From NCBI GenBank assembly GCA_947306055.1, contig CAMZFK010000003.1, positions 1 to 52,279 of the forward strand: DNA of 52,279 bases. The letters are read 5' to 3'. The stretch's first letter is position 1. Each line of letters opens with the position of its first letter. This DNA is from an uncultured Candidatus Saccharibacteria bacterium. Lineage in GTDB: Bacteria; Patescibacteriota; Saccharimonadia; Saccharimonadales; Saccharimonadaceae. Shown piece after piece: positions 1 to 10,617 of this stretch. The notes under the pieces were generated by a model that was given only the letters and a program-made list of their open reading frames with translations, was not told where the DNA came from and did not search any database. The translations under genes were made by a program, and so were the position numbers.

Positions 1-46
1 CTCGCGGGGGACCCCCTCCAGCGGCACCACCCGCTGGTGTTTCTCG
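1..46 (+). repeat. Candidate family F palindromic element at queH 3' end (cut by window edge)
   Basis: ctcgcgggggaccccctccagcggcaccacccgctggtgtttctcg, shared with obg copy. Confidence 0.5.
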
Positions 47-582
47 ATTTCTTTTCTGTATCTATCTTCTTCCGAGAAGATGCAGCCGCAGTATTTTTGC
101 ATATAGAGGCCGGCGGCGCGAGCTTTTTCTTGCCCCTCGCGAAAACCTACACGAAAATCGCGGTAGAGAAATTTGATACCAAATTGCTTGGCTACCGCCT
201 CGCAAACTTCTTTTAAAATATCGTGCTTTTGATATGGCGAAACCAGGAGCGTAGTCGTAAAGGCGTCGTAGCCATTCTCGCTAGCATAGCGAGCAGCCTC
301 GGTAAGACGCTTGAAATAACAATAATTAGCACAGCGATTTTCGATGTCGCCAGCCACATTTTTGCAAAACTCGTCTAGGCCGTATTCTTCTTTAAAAATT
401 GCTTCGACTCCGACCTTTTTAACATATTCTTTGAGACAATCGCGGCGAGCTTTGTACTCTGTGTACGGGTGGATGTTTGGATTATACCAAAAAACAACCG
501 GCTCGATGCCCTCGGCGCGGAGTGAATCAATACAATAAACGCTGCACGGAGCGCAGCATGTGTGCATTAATACTTTTTGCAT
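1..582 (-). CDS. queH: Epoxyqueuosine reductase QueH (3' end runs off the window)
   Basis: Reverse-strand translation MQKVLMHTCCAPCSVYCIDSLRAEGIEPVVFWYNPNIHPYTEY...; CCAPC and YCG motifs; ORF open to window edge. Confidence 0.85.
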   Translation of the reverse strand, partial: MQKVLMHTCCAPCSVYCIDSLRAEGIEPVVFWYNPNIHPYTEYKARRDCLKEYVKKVGVEAIFKEEYGLDEFCKNVAGDIENRCANYCYFKRLTEAARYASENGYDAFTTTLLVSPYQKHDILKEVCEAVAKQFGIKFLYRDFRVGFREGQEKARAAGLYMQKYCGCIFSEEDRYRKEIEKHQRVVPLEGVPRE

Positions 583-630
583 TGCATATATTATATCATT
601 TGTGCTAAAATAAGTCTATAAAGGAGGTAT

Positions 631-1737
631 ATGTCGAAGACGATTGAGACCGACACTAAAACATTTGTGAAATTCTGGCTCGTACCACTTGGCATTGGGC
701 TAGTATTACTATTTTTGCACTCTGCGATGACTGGTTTAATCATCATCGGGATTTCTATTTTTCTTGCGTTAGCTCTTAAACCTCTAGTTCGAAAAGTAGA
801 CGGGTTCTTTACTCGTCATTTTGGTACAGAAAAGAAGCATCGCACCGCTTCAGCCGTCCTAGCATACTTAATCGTTGTCTTGATAATCGGTGGCATCATT
901 GCCGTAGTGGGGCCGGTGGTAGTTAATGAAACCTCTAAATTTGTCCAGAAGTTCCCAGAGACATTCGAACAGACTTTTGGTGGATGGGATGGTATCAACA
1001 ACTTCGGGCAAGCGATCGGCATCAATGACTTACATAGTGAAATTTCAAACGCTTTGACAAACTTATCCAACAACCTTCTCGGAATTCTGGGGACTAATCT
1101 AGTCGCTAGCGTAAGCGGCGTAGCTGATGCAGTAATGAAGATCGTCTTAGTGCTGGTTCTGACACTATTATTCTTGCTGGAGGGTCCAGCCCTTATGGAT
1201 ACTTTCTGGAAGAGCGTTGGCTCAGCAGAAGAGGATAAGAAGCCTGTAGCCGTAGCGAAACGCGTGCTCGCGCGCATGGCCGATGTAGTCTCGACTTATG
1301 TGGCGCACCAAATCATCGTCGCGTCAATCGACGGTTTATTTTCTGGCTTGTTCGTGTTTTGTATTTCATTATTCACTGGCATCTCCTCAAGCATAGCTAT
1401 CCCTATGGGTATGATCACGATGCTATTTTATCTCATTCCAATGTTTGGTCAATTTATCGGCGGGACGCTCGTAACTATAATTTTATTCTTCTCGAGTCCA
1501 ATCGCAGCAGTTGTATTCGCTGTAGTCTATATAATATATGCCCAAATTGAGAATAACCTAATTGCCCCAAAAATTCAGGGAAATGCTTTGAATTTGCCTG
1601 CAATCATGATTTTGATCGCTATCGTTATCGGCATGTACATGTTCGGCCTCCTCGGCGCTATTATTGCAGTACCGATTGCTGGATGCGTACGTGTATTGAT
1701 GGATGAATACCCAAATATTAAATCAGCGCGTAGATGA
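631..1737 (+). CDS. AI-2E family transporter / PerM-like permease
   Basis: 368 aa, multiple TM segments, C-terminal ALNLPAIMILIAIVIGMYMFGLLGAIIAVPIAG typical of the family. Confidence 0.85.
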   Translation: MSKTIETDTKTFVKFWLVPLGIGLVLLFLHSAMTGLIIIGISIFLALALKPLVRKVDGFFTRHFGTEKKHRTASAVLAYLIVVLIIGGIIAVVGPVVVNETSKFVQKFPETFEQTFGGWDGINNFGQAIGINDLHSEISNALTNLSNNLLGILGTNLVASVSGVADAVMKIVLVLVLTLLFLLEGPALMDTFWKSVGSAEEDKKPVAVAKRVLARMADVVSTYVAHQIIVASIDGLFSGLFVFCISLFTGISSSIAIPMGMITMLFYLIPMFGQFIGGTLVTIILFFSSPIAAVVFAVVYIIYAQIENNLIAPKIQGNALNLPAIMILIAIVIGMYMFGLLGAIIAVPIAGCVRVLMDEYPNIKSARR

Positions 1738-1740
1738 TAT

Positions 1741-2811
1741 ATGTCCAACAAAAAAACTAAGGCGAAAAGAATTCGCAAGATTATCCTGACTGTAATATTT
1801 ATCTTAATAAACGTTGCAGTTATTGCTGCTACCGCAATTAATGAATTTGGCAATTCTAATGATGCAGCCGAGCTTTCTGAAGTAAAAATTAATTGGTGGC
1901 TATTGCTCCCTGCAACTTTATGTTTTGCGCTCATGATTTTACTTGAACTTTTAAAATATGTCATCATGATGCGTCGTACGACGGCGGAAGGAACTTTTAC
2001 TAGAAAAGAAGCCTTCAAGACTGCTTGGCGTACCGTCATGCTAGGGAGATACTATGATCGTATCACCCCAGCAGCAGTAGGTGGACAGCCATTCCAAATT
2101 TATTATATGCATAAGACCGGTAAAGTATCAAACGGGCTTGCAGCAGCAATACCGATTTTTGGGATGATTTCTGGGCAAATCGCCTTTTTGATTATTGCAA
2201 TTCCATGCTTTATCTTCGGTGCTCTCGAAAATGATAACCCAGCACTACTATTTACCGCTTGGGTCGGTCTTCTGTTTTACGCATTTTGGCCAGTTATAGT
2301 CGGTGGGATGGCATTCTTCCCGAAGAGTACGACTAGGTTGATAAAGCTCGGCGTACGACTCCTAGCTAAAGTCCATATCGTAAAAAATAAGGAAGCTGCA
2401 TTGCTAAAAGTCGAAAAAGAGATAGGTGATTATGTGAACTGCGTCCGTTTAATACTGAAATCCCCTAAATTATTCGGCGGAGTGATTTTTCTATCCCTCA
2501 TTGCTAACCTACTGATTGCATTTGTGCCATATTTCGTGTTGACGGCTTTTGGTGGAAATATCGACTTTTCATCGTGTCTAATCCTGACAATTGCCGTAGA
2601 GTCCGCAGTTTACTTCATCCCTACACCAGGCAACTCCGGTGCGGCCGAAGGGACATTCTATGTGGTATTCTCCGCGCTTTCTTCTGGCTACGTATTCTGG
2701 GCAATGTTATTTTGGCGTCTCTACTCATATTATGTCTACATTTTCGTCGGTATACTCATTTACTTTAAGATGAACCTCGAAAAGAAACGAAGAGGCGAAT
2801 TAAATGTTTAG
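1741..2811 (+). CDS. Lysylphosphatidylglycerol synthase TM-region / YbhN-like flippase-type membrane protein
   Basis: 356 aa; AVGGQPFQIYYMHK and PTPGNSGAAEGTF motifs of the LPG_synthase_TM family. Confidence 0.8.
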   Translation: MSNKKTKAKRIRKIILTVIFILINVAVIAATAINEFGNSNDAAELSEVKINWWLLLPATLCFALMILLELLKYVIMMRRTTAEGTFTRKEAFKTAWRTVMLGRYYDRITPAAVGGQPFQIYYMHKTGKVSNGLAAAIPIFGMISGQIAFLIIAIPCFIFGALENDNPALLFTAWVGLLFYAFWPVIVGGMAFFPKSTTRLIKLGVRLLAKVHIVKNKEAALLKVEKEIGDYVNCVRLILKSPKLFGGVIFLSLIANLLIAFVPYFVLTAFGGNIDFSSCLILTIAVESAVYFIPTPGNSGAAEGTFYVVFSALSSGYVFWAMLFWRLYSYYVYIFVGILIYFKMNLEKKRRGELNV

Positions 2812-4552
2812 GCTTTTCAAATATTTGCGGCCTTATTGGTGGCAGGTCGCAATACTTCTGGTTGCGACCGGTGGTCAAGTGTATGCAACATTACAACTAC
2901 CAGCATTGATGGCCGACATTATAAATAATGGCATCGTCCCACAAAATATGGATAGCGTCTGGAAAGACGGCGGACTGATGCTTGTGCTCGCCTTAGTATC
3001 TGCTGTGGCGTCTTTTGTATCTAGTTATTTTTCCGCAAAGATTGGTGCATATTTTTCACGAGATTTAAGGGCGGAAGTTTTTACCAAAATCCTAAATTTT
3101 AGTTTAGCTGATACTAAAAACTTTAGCACTGCTAGTCTTATTACTAGGACCACCAATGACGTAAATCAGATTCAAATGATTATCACGATGATGCTTTCGA
3201 TTTTGATACGAGCGCCACTTTTTTGTATTTTTGGTCTCGTGATGGCAATTCAGACAGCGCCAGAGATGAGCTGGATTATTGTCGTCGGTATCACGGCGGT
3301 AGTTATTTCCGTCATAATTATTATGTCGCTAGTGGGACCAAAGTTTAAAATCTTCCAGAAATTGATAGATAAAGTTACTCTAATTACCCGCGAGAACCTA
3401 ACTGGGCTTAAAGTTATCCGCGCCTTCAACAATGAAGAACTTGAACATAAGAAGTTTACCAACACTAATAATGAATTGACAAAACTTTTGATTTTTATAG
3501 ATAGAATCTTGGAACTTCAGAACCCATTAATCAATATCATATTCAATGGGACTACTTTATTATGCTCATGGATAGGTCTTTCACTACTCAGCCAAAACTT
3601 TGCTTATCTTGGCAATATGACGGCATTTTCTGAGTATGTGACTTTCGTCATGATGTCGTTCTTGATGCTTTCGTTATTCTTTATAATGATCCCGCGAGCA
3701 AACGTCTCTGCTGGGAGAATTAATGAACTATTAAAAACTACTGAGAAAATACATTTTGTCAAAGAAACTCGTGGTATCCCTGAGAAGCGCGCTTCTGTAG
3801 AGTTTAGAAATGTAGGTTTTAGTTATACTGATGCTGCGGAAAAAGTTTTGGACAATATCTCCTTCAAGGCTATAGCTGGTCAGACTACGGCGTTCATTGG
3901 CTCTACTGGCTCCGGGAAATCTACCTTAATAAATCTCGTTCCTAGATTCTACGAAGCCACCAGTGGCGAGATTTTAATCGACGGGATCAATATTCGAGAT
4001 TATAGCAAAGAAGATTTGATTCGACGCATTGGGTTAGTGCCGCAAAGGGGTGTGTTATTTGCTGGGACTGTGTCTTCAAATATTCGATTTGGGGCGCCAA
4101 ATGCTACCGAAGCGGAAATCAAGCAGGCTGCCGAAATCGCCCAAGCAGCAACGTTCATTGAAAAATTGCCTGGCGGATATTCTGCGCATATTGCACAGGG
4201 CGGGACAAATGTTTCTGGTGGGCAAAAGCAGCGTCTTTCTATCGCACGCGCAATCTGCAAAAAACCTGACATTTTCATCTTTGATGATGCATTTTCTGCG
4301 CTCGATATGAAAACGGACGCAAAACTCCGCAAGGCCCTAAAGCCTATCACTAGTGATGCCGTCGTCTTAATTGTGGCACAAAGGGTGAGCACGATAAAGG
4401 ATGCGGATCAAATTATCGTGCTAAATAATGGAAAAATGGTAGGGAAAGGCACGCACAAAGAACTCATTTCAAATTGCAAAGTTTACCAGTCCATCGTAAA
4501 GTCACAGCTATCTGATGCAGAGTGGAGAAAGGAAACAAATGGGGCCAAATAA
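2804..4552 (+). CDS. ABC transporter, fused permease-ATPase (exporter half A)
   Basis: Walker A GSTGSGKST, signature VSGGQKQRLSIARAI, Walker B; six-TM N-terminus. Confidence 0.92.
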   Translation: MFRLFKYLRPYWWQVAILLVATGGQVYATLQLPALMADIINNGIVPQNMDSVWKDGGLMLVLALVSAVASFVSSYFSAKIGAYFSRDLRAEVFTKILNFSLADTKNFSTASLITRTTNDVNQIQMIITMMLSILIRAPLFCIFGLVMAIQTAPEMSWIIVVGITAVVISVIIIMSLVGPKFKIFQKLIDKVTLITRENLTGLKVIRAFNNEELEHKKFTNTNNELTKLLIFIDRILELQNPLINIIFNGTTLLCSWIGLSLLSQNFAYLGNMTAFSEYVTFVMMSFLMLSLFFIMIPRANVSAGRINELLKTTEKIHFVKETRGIPEKRASVEFRNVGFSYTDAAEKVLDNISFKAIAGQTTAFIGSTGSGKSTLINLVPRFYEATSGEILIDGINIRDYSKEDLIRRIGLVPQRGVLFAGTVSSNIRFGAPNATEAEIKQAAEIAQAATFIEKLPGGYSAHIAQGGTNVSGGQKQRLSIARAICKKPDIFIFDDAFSALDMKTDAKLRKALKPITSDAVVLIVAQRVSTIKDADQIIVLNNGKMVGKGTHKELISNCKVYQSIVKSQLSDAEWRKETNGAK

Positions 4553-6317
4553 TCACATCTCGAATAGTGGTAAAGCAAGAAACACAAAATTTGCTATTAA
4601 AGAGTTTTTAAGCTCGATCAGACCGTATCGTTTTTCGATCTTGTTTTCGGTGCTTTTGTCGATTGGCTCGGCGACACTTGGGCTTTTTATCCCAAAAATA
4701 CTTGGTGATATGACAAATATTGCGGTAAATACTTATCCGGAGATTGATTGGGGGCAAATTGGCACCAAAGCTATCATCGTCGTAGTGCTATTTTGTTCTT
4801 CGGCTATATTGAACTATGGGCAGGCTTTCATATTGGCTGTCGTGTCGGCAAATTACACTAAAGATTTACGTGAAAAGATTTTAACAAAAATCAGTCGCTT
4901 GCCGATTTCATATTTCGATAAACATAAATATGGCGACACCTTATCCCGTATGACTAATGATATAGACGTAATAACCACTTCCATGTCGCAAGAGATTGCT
5001 GATATTACACTTAGCCTTACAACATTACTTGGTGTAATGATTTTAATGCTTACAATATCGGTGCCGCTCTCCTTAATTTCATTTATCGTAGTTCCGCTGT
5101 CCGTGATCGTTGTCGGGAAAATCACTAATTTCGCTCAAAAATATTTTAGAGAGCAGCAGGCAACTCTAGGCGTCTTGAATAGTAAAATTGAAGAAGATTA
5201 TGCAGGCCAAATAATTATCAAATCTAATTCTTATGAAAAAGCCGCAATTGATAGTTTCAATGCTTCGAACCAAAAACTCGCCAAGGCTGCGACTAGAGCA
5301 CAAATATTTTCATCGTTGTCGTTCCCAGCAACACACGTCTTCACAAATCTTGGCTATATAGCGATTTGTATTCTTGGCGGCGCATTTGTCATTGACGGAA
5401 GAATCAATATTGGTAATATCCAGGCCTTCATTCAGTATGTGTCACGTTTTAATCGTCCGATTACCGAAATTGCTGCGACTACCGCTACAATTCAATCCCT
5501 GCTCGCGGCGAGTGAAAGAATTTTTGAATTCTTAGCCGAAGAAGAAGAGGAGCCAGACAAAGAGCCTTCTATTACTATCAAAGATATCCGTGGCGAAGTC
5601 GAATTCCATAATGTCGGCTTTAGCTATTTGCCTGACACGCCAGTAATCCGTAACCTTTCGATCAAAGTAAGGCCGGGCATGAAAGTCGCTATCGTCGGTC
5701 CAACTGGAGCTGGGAAAACTACTCTGATCAACCTCTTGATGAGATTTTATGAACCAACTAGCGGATATATCACTATCGACGGCGTGCCAATTCATGACAT
5801 GAAGCGTTCCGATGTGCGTAAGCTATTCGGCATGGTTTTGCAAGATACTTGGCTTTTCAATGGCTCCGTTTATGATAACCTACGCTATGGCCGCGCCGAT
5901 GCAACCATGGATGATGTGATAAGGGCGGCTAAATCCAGTAATGTCGACCACGTAATTGAGGTTCTGCCTAAAACTTATAGATCTGAAATTTCTGAAGATT
6001 CTGATAACATTTCTGCTGGGGAAAAGCAACTTATCACTATCGCTCGTGCAATGGTAGCAAATCCACCGATGATGATTTTGGATGAGGCCACATCGAATGT
6101 GGATACCCGCACTGAACAATTGATTCAGGATTCATTTGAAAAATTGACACATGGCCGCACGTCTTTCGTGATTGCGCATCGTTTGTCAACCATACGCAAT
6201 TCTGATTTAATTCTAGTGATGCGCGATGGGGCAGTAGTGGAGCAAGGTAATCACGAAGAGCTTCTAAAGGCTAATGGATTTTATGCCGAGTTATATAACT
6301 CACAATTTACCACTTAA
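4539..6317 (+). CDS. ABC transporter, fused permease-ATPase (exporter half B)
   Basis: Walker A GPTGAGKTT, signature ISAGEKQLITIARA, H-loop; ORF track starts upstream at 4515, internal ATG at 4539 (MGPNNH) also plausible. Confidence 0.92.
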   Translation: MGPNNHISNSGKARNTKFAIKEFLSSIRPYRFSILFSVLLSIGSATLGLFIPKILGDMTNIAVNTYPEIDWGQIGTKAIIVVVLFCSSAILNYGQAFILAVVSANYTKDLREKILTKISRLPISYFDKHKYGDTLSRMTNDIDVITTSMSQEIADITLSLTTLLGVMILMLTISVPLSLISFIVVPLSVIVVGKITNFAQKYFREQQATLGVLNSKIEEDYAGQIIIKSNSYEKAAIDSFNASNQKLAKAATRAQIFSSLSFPATHVFTNLGYIAICILGGAFVIDGRINIGNIQAFIQYVSRFNRPITEIAATTATIQSLLAASERIFEFLAEEEEEPDKEPSITIKDIRGEVEFHNVGFSYLPDTPVIRNLSIKVRPGMKVAIVGPTGAGKTTLINLLMRFYEPTSGYITIDGVPIHDMKRSDVRKLFGMVLQDTWLFNGSVYDNLRYGRADATMDDVIRAAKSSNVDHVIEVLPKTYRSEISEDSDNISAGEKQLITIARAMVANPPMMILDEATSNVDTRTEQLIQDSFEKLTHGRTSFVIAHRLSTIRNSDLILVMRDGAVVEQGNHEELLKANGFYAELYNSQFTT

Positions 6318-6954
6318 TTGGAGACATTCCGTATTTTTCTAAGAAGGCATTGGCCTTGCTGAAGTGATGATTACCAAAAAATCCACTATGCGCTGAGAGT
6401 GGCGACGGGTGCGGTGACTCTAATATTAGGTGTTTCGTATTATCAATTAAAGACTTTTTATTCCTAGCATCGCGCCCCCATAAAATAAACACGAGATGTG
6501 GACGGGTTTTATTTAAATATTCAATTGTAGCCGTAGTGAAAATTTCCCAGCCTTTACCACGATGTGAACCAGCTTTATGAGCTTCTACGGTAAGGACTGT
6601 ATTCAAGAGTAGTACGCCTTGATTTTGCCAATTTTTGAGGCTACCGGTAGCGTTTTCGTGATGACCGATGTCGTTATCGATTTCTTTGTAAATGTTGATG
6701 AGGGATGGGGGAATTGGTTGCGAGTCTGGCACCGAGAAAGCCAAGCCCTCGGCGGCGCCTGGGGTATGATATGGATCTTGCCCTAAAATTACTACTTTTA
6801 TATCATTGAGGTCGGTGGTAAATGCCGAAAACACCAAGGTCTTTTTAGGAAAAATCGTCTTTTTTTCGTATTCGCTATGCAAAAATTCCGACAACTCCTT
6901 AAAATATGGTTTATTAAACTCGGAACTTAGAAATGTTTTCCAACTTTCATGCAT
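6307..6954 (-). CDS. ung: Uracil-DNA glycosylase
   Basis: MHESWKTFLSSEFNKPYF..., GQDPYHTPGAAEGLAFSV, HPSPLSAHSGFFGNHHFSKAN. Confidence 0.95.
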   Translation of the reverse strand: MHESWKTFLSSEFNKPYFKELSEFLHSEYEKKTIFPKKTLVFSAFTTDLNDIKVVILGQDPYHTPGAAEGLAFSVPDSQPIPPSLINIYKEIDNDIGHHENATGSLKNWQNQGVLLLNTVLTVEAHKAGSHRGKGWEIFTTATIEYLNKTRPHLVFILWGRDARNKKSLIDNTKHLILESPHPSPLSAHSGFFGNHHFSKANAFLEKYGMSPIKW

Positions 6955-6994
6955 ATATATATTATATGGTATAATTTTATAAAAGTGAGTTAAA

Positions 6995-7585
6995 ATGGCA
7001 AAATTATATTTCAGATATGGGACAATGGGGTGCGGCAAGACTATGCAGCTCCTCCAGGTAGCCTTTAATTACGAGGAGCGCGGGCATAAGGTTTGCGTAA
7101 TTAAACCAGCCACAGACACAAAAAATGGCACAAAATTGCTTACTAGAATTGGGCCCGAACGCGAGACCGATTTTTGTTTTGATAAAAAAGTTAATTTATA
7201 CACAAAAATTTCAAAGGAATTCAGTGACGTACGTTGCGTATTGGTGGATGAAGCACAATTTTTGACCCCTGAGCAAGCGGATCAATTACTGCTAGTCACC
7301 GTCAAGCTCAATATCCCGGTGATAGCTTATGGGCTTAGATTGAATTTCAGAAGACAGGACAGCGGATTCGAGGGAGCTACGAGATTGCTCCAAATTGCAC
7401 ACAATATTGAGGAACTTAAGACTATCTGTGAATGCGGGCGTAAGGCCTTGTTTAATGCAAGATTTATAAACGGCAAGCTGATGGCGGATGGGCCAGATAT
7501 TATAATCGACGACGGCAAGAGTGATGTAAGGTACGATGTGTTCTGCCCAGCTTGTTATGAAAAATATTTAGAGGAGGCAAAATAA
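6995..7585 (+). CDS. tdk: Thymidine kinase
   Basis: GTMGCGKTMQLLQVAFNYEERG; VLVDEAQFL; CECG and CPAC zinc ligands. Confidence 0.93.
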   Translation: MAKLYFRYGTMGCGKTMQLLQVAFNYEERGHKVCVIKPATDTKNGTKLLTRIGPERETDFCFDKKVNLYTKISKEFSDVRCVLVDEAQFLTPEQADQLLLVTVKLNIPVIAYGLRLNFRRQDSGFEGATRLLQIAHNIEELKTICECGRKALFNARFINGKLMADGPDIIIDDGKSDVRYDVFCPACYEKYLEEAK

Positions 7586-8205
7586 TGTTTATAGTTGTCG
7601 AAGGACAAGATGGTACAGGTAAAGATACCCAAGCCAAGATGCTTGAAAGCTACTTTAAGGAGCAGGGCAAAAAAGTAGTTTTTTATTCTGAGAGCGGGAC
7701 CGGCAGTGATGATCCGTTTATCACGGAAATTGCTAAATTGAATTATGGTTCTGATCAAAATATTGACCATCGGACAAGAGTGCTACTTTATCTTGTTAAT
7801 CGTTACGAACAATGGCGCAAAATTGCTGAGCCAGTTTTAAGAGATGGTGGTGTCGTGATTACCGCGAGGAGCTGGCTGTCGACTTTGGTTTATGAAGGAT
7901 ATGGCGCCGGAGTTAGCCGCTCGACTATCACTAAAGTACATAAAGCTATTATGCCGGAAAGATATTTCAAGCCCGACAGGACTATTCTTTTGACATTGTC
8001 GGAAGAGGAACAACAAAAGCGCCTCGGCACGCAGACCGGCAAAAATTGGGATCGCAAAAAAGAAATTTGGAAGTCTAAGGGTAGCGACTTCCAGCACAAG
8101 CTCAATCAGGGCTATCTTAAAATAGCTAAAGAATACAACATCGAAGCCGTCGACGCTTCCGGAACGGTCGAAGAAGTGTTTGCAAAAATCTTGAAGCGCT
8201 TATAA
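7585..8205 (+). CDS. tmk: Thymidylate kinase
   Basis: FIVVEGQDGTGKDTQAKML; overlaps tdk stop. Confidence 0.88.
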   Translation: MFIVVEGQDGTGKDTQAKMLESYFKEQGKKVVFYSESGTGSDDPFITEIAKLNYGSDQNIDHRTRVLLYLVNRYEQWRKIAEPVLRDGGVVITARSWLSTLVYEGYGAGVSRSTITKVHKAIMPERYFKPDRTILLTLSEEEQQKRLGTQTGKNWDRKKEIWKSKGSDFQHKLNQGYLKIAKEYNIEAVDASGTVEEVFAKILKRL

Positions 8206-8754
8206 TTACACCCAGGCGCTGAGGCGGGCGTATTCTTCAGAGTCTTTGTCGTAAGAATCAAGAATGTCCTCAGTGTAGGTCTTGCCGTTTGAGATATTTA
8301 GCGTTTTAACTTCTGGCATAGAAGCCAGCAACCTAATAATAGCCTCGTCAGTCTCAATATTAGTCATGGATTTTTTCGGATCGGTGGAGTGAGAACGGAC
8401 GCGAAGTTCCCTATAGACAAAGCGCCTGATTCCGGCTTGCAGACAATGCTTGAGACAATTTTCACAAGTCGCGACACGATTATAAACTGTGCATTCTGTG
8501 AGATCTTGGTGGGCAAAAATCAAAGCATTCATCTCGGAGTGGATTACAAAATGATATTTCATCGGACGTTCAGAGAGTGTCAGCTTGGACTCGTCTGCGC
8601 CTTGCACTAAACCATTATACCCAAGCGATACCACACGTTTGTTTTTGTCGACAATCACGCAGCCCATTTGGCTTGACGGATCTTTACTTTTAAGCGCAAC
8701 CGTTTCGGCAATTTTCATGAAATATTCATCCCACGCCTGTTGTTTTTTGTCCAT
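8206..8754 (-). CDS. dCMP deaminase-like cytidine/deoxycytidylate deaminase
   Basis: HSEMNALIFA and CENCLKHCLQAGIRRFVY zinc motifs. Confidence 0.88.
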   Translation of the reverse strand: MDKKQQAWDEYFMKIAETVALKSKDPSSQMGCVIVDKNKRVVSLGYNGLVQGADESKLTLSERPMKYHFVIHSEMNALIFAHQDLTECTVYNRVATCENCLKHCLQAGIRRFVYRELRVRSHSTDPKKSMTNIETDEAIIRLLASMPEVKTLNISNGKTYTEDILDSYDKDSEEYARLSAWV

Positions 8755-8859
8755 AAAACCTCCAATTCCTCTCTATTATAACACGAAATCAAGGTGGGGG
8801 GTTGAAATTTTGTTTGACTTGTGACTAGAATCTCACAACTTAATAAAAAGGAGTATTAT

Positions 8860-10617
8860 ATGAAAAAAATAAAATTAAAAATTATGCGAGTTTGGCGGCG
8901 GCGAGCACGGGTGCGAGTACGTTTTTTGATACTAGCCGGCGTCATGATTAGTGCAAGTTTAATGCCAGCTATGACCAAAAAAGCAGAAGCCGAAAGTTGC
9001 CCAGATTTAAAAATTGTGTTTGTACGCGGGTCGGGTGCAGAAAGATGGAACGAGCAGAATTATTTAGAATTTAAAAAACAGATTGAGGGGAAGCTACCAG
9101 ATGTTTCGTATGAGTTTTTGGATTTGGACTATCCAGCAATAGGAATAGATAATCTGGGCGTGGCAATAGGAGCATTTTTTGGGGCGGGAGAATCATATGA
9201 ATTTGGCGATTCAGTAAATAAGGGCGCGCAGGAATTAAAACGCATAGTAAATTATGGCTGCAGCAAAACGAAATACGTACTCGGTGGCTATTCGCAGGGC
9301 GCAATGGTGATTTCAAAAACGTTGCCAGATTTAAACGCGGAGAAAATAATTTATGCGGCGACGTTTGGCGATCCAAAAATCTACTTGCCGGAAGGCTCGG
9401 GGCTAGTTCCAGCGGCTTGCCATAACCAAAATTTGTCAGACTACCGAGCATACGTGCCAGATTGTCGAGCGTATCAAGGACTACTCGGAAGCTATAGACC
9501 CTATCAGCCAGAAAGTTTTATCGGTAAACTTGGGACTTGGTGCAACAAATACGATATTTTTTGCTCGTCACATTTTAGCATTAGTAGCCATACGTCGTAC
9601 GTCTCCGATGATTTATACGAAGATGCCTCACGAGTAATCGCAAGCAAAGTAGCGGCGGCATTTAATGTTAAAAATAAATATTCTTCACCACACGATACGG
9701 CGATTTTAATTGATTCTACTGGCTCGATGGCATGGATGATTGAGCAATTTAGAAACGAAGCGCTTAGGCTCGCGAATGAAACCTTTGAAAAAGGCGGGCG
9801 AGTCGCGCTTTATGACTACCGCGATTTAGACGACCCATACGAGCCGGTAGCGAGATGCGATTTTGAAACTTGCACGGCGGAAAATTTTGCAGAATTTTTG
9901 GACTCGATTATCCTAGATGGGGGCGGAGATATGCCGGAGTCGCTTTTGTCTGCGTCGGTAAACGTAATGAATAGGCTGCGGTGGCGGCGGGGCGCGACTA
10001 AGTCTTTGGTGGCATTAACCGATGCGCCATTTATTTCGCCGGACCGTGACGGGGTAACGATGCAAGACGTGATTGACTTAAGCCGAAGAATTGATCCAGT
10101 GAATATCTACGTCATTACTAGCGAAACAGTGGCGAGTGCGCATCCAGAAATCGAAGAATTAACCACGGCGACAGATGGAGCGGTAGTAACAGATTTTGGA
10201 AGTTTGAACCTCTTGACCGATCAAATTATGGCACGATATGATACTTTGCCGAGAGTGGAAGAAGATTTAGTGGACCCAGGCGTGGCGCCAGAATTACAAG
10301 TTGATGAATTTATGGATTATGGCGAGAGTATAACGGTGAAATTCAAAAATAGCGGAAACAAAGTAATAGCGATTTTGAATGACGCGATTTTAGGTATAGC
10401 CGACACCGATTTTATAACAATTGGCGGGCTCAATCGAACAATAAAAAACGAACTGGTTTTAATACCGGCAAACGATACTTTGAAAGGCAAAAAAGTGACT
10501 CTGGAAATTCCGATTGACGGCTCCAGTGATAGCGGTGGTAGTTGGGCGACAGCCGAGGTTGTTATTATCGAAGATAATACCTCTATCCCAAAAGCACCGA
10601 ATGCTGGTCGAGTTTAA
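8860..10617 (+). CDS. Secreted cutinase-family hydrolase fused to a von Willebrand A-type domain
   Basis: Signal-peptide-like N-terminus; VFVRGSGAE...YVLGGYSQGAMVISKTLP cutinase motif; DTAILIDSTGSMAWMIEQFRNEA VWA MIDAS-like; RBS before ATG 8860. Confidence 0.8.
   Translation: MKKIKLKIMRVWRRRARVRVRFLILAGVMISASLMPAMTKKAEAESCPDLKIVFVRGSGAERWNEQNYLEFKKQIEGKLPDVSYEFLDLDYPAIGIDNLGVAIGAFFGAGESYEFGDSVNKGAQELKRIVNYGCSKTKYVLGGYSQGAMVISKTLPDLNAEKIIYAATFGDPKIYLPEGSGLVPAACHNQNLSDYRAYVPDCRAYQGLLGSYRPYQPESFIGKLGTWCNKYDIFCSSHFSISSHTSYVSDDLYEDASRVIASKVAAAFNVKNKYSSPHDTAILIDSTGSMAWMIEQFRNEALRLANETFEKGGRVALYDYRDLDDPYEPVARCDFETCTAENFAEFLDSIILDGGGDMPESLLSASVNVMNRLRWRRGATKSLVALTDAPFISPDRDGVTMQDVIDLSRRIDPVNIYVITSETVASAHPEIEELTTATDGAVVTDFGSLNLLTDQIMARYDTLPRVEEDLVDPGVAPELQVDEFMDYGESITVKFKNSGNKVIAILNDAILGIADTDFITIGGLNRTIKNELVLIPANDTLKGKKVTLEIPIDGSSDSGGSWATAEVVIIEDNTSIPKAPNAGRV

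Noticed and set aside
344-538. 64-aa + strand ORF at left end
   Set aside because: Antisense to queH; no supporting signals.
2804-6317. ABC exporter pair as a dedicated RiPP exporter
   Set aside because: About 45 kb from the maturase, no peptidase C39 domain, neighbours are lipid/permease genes.
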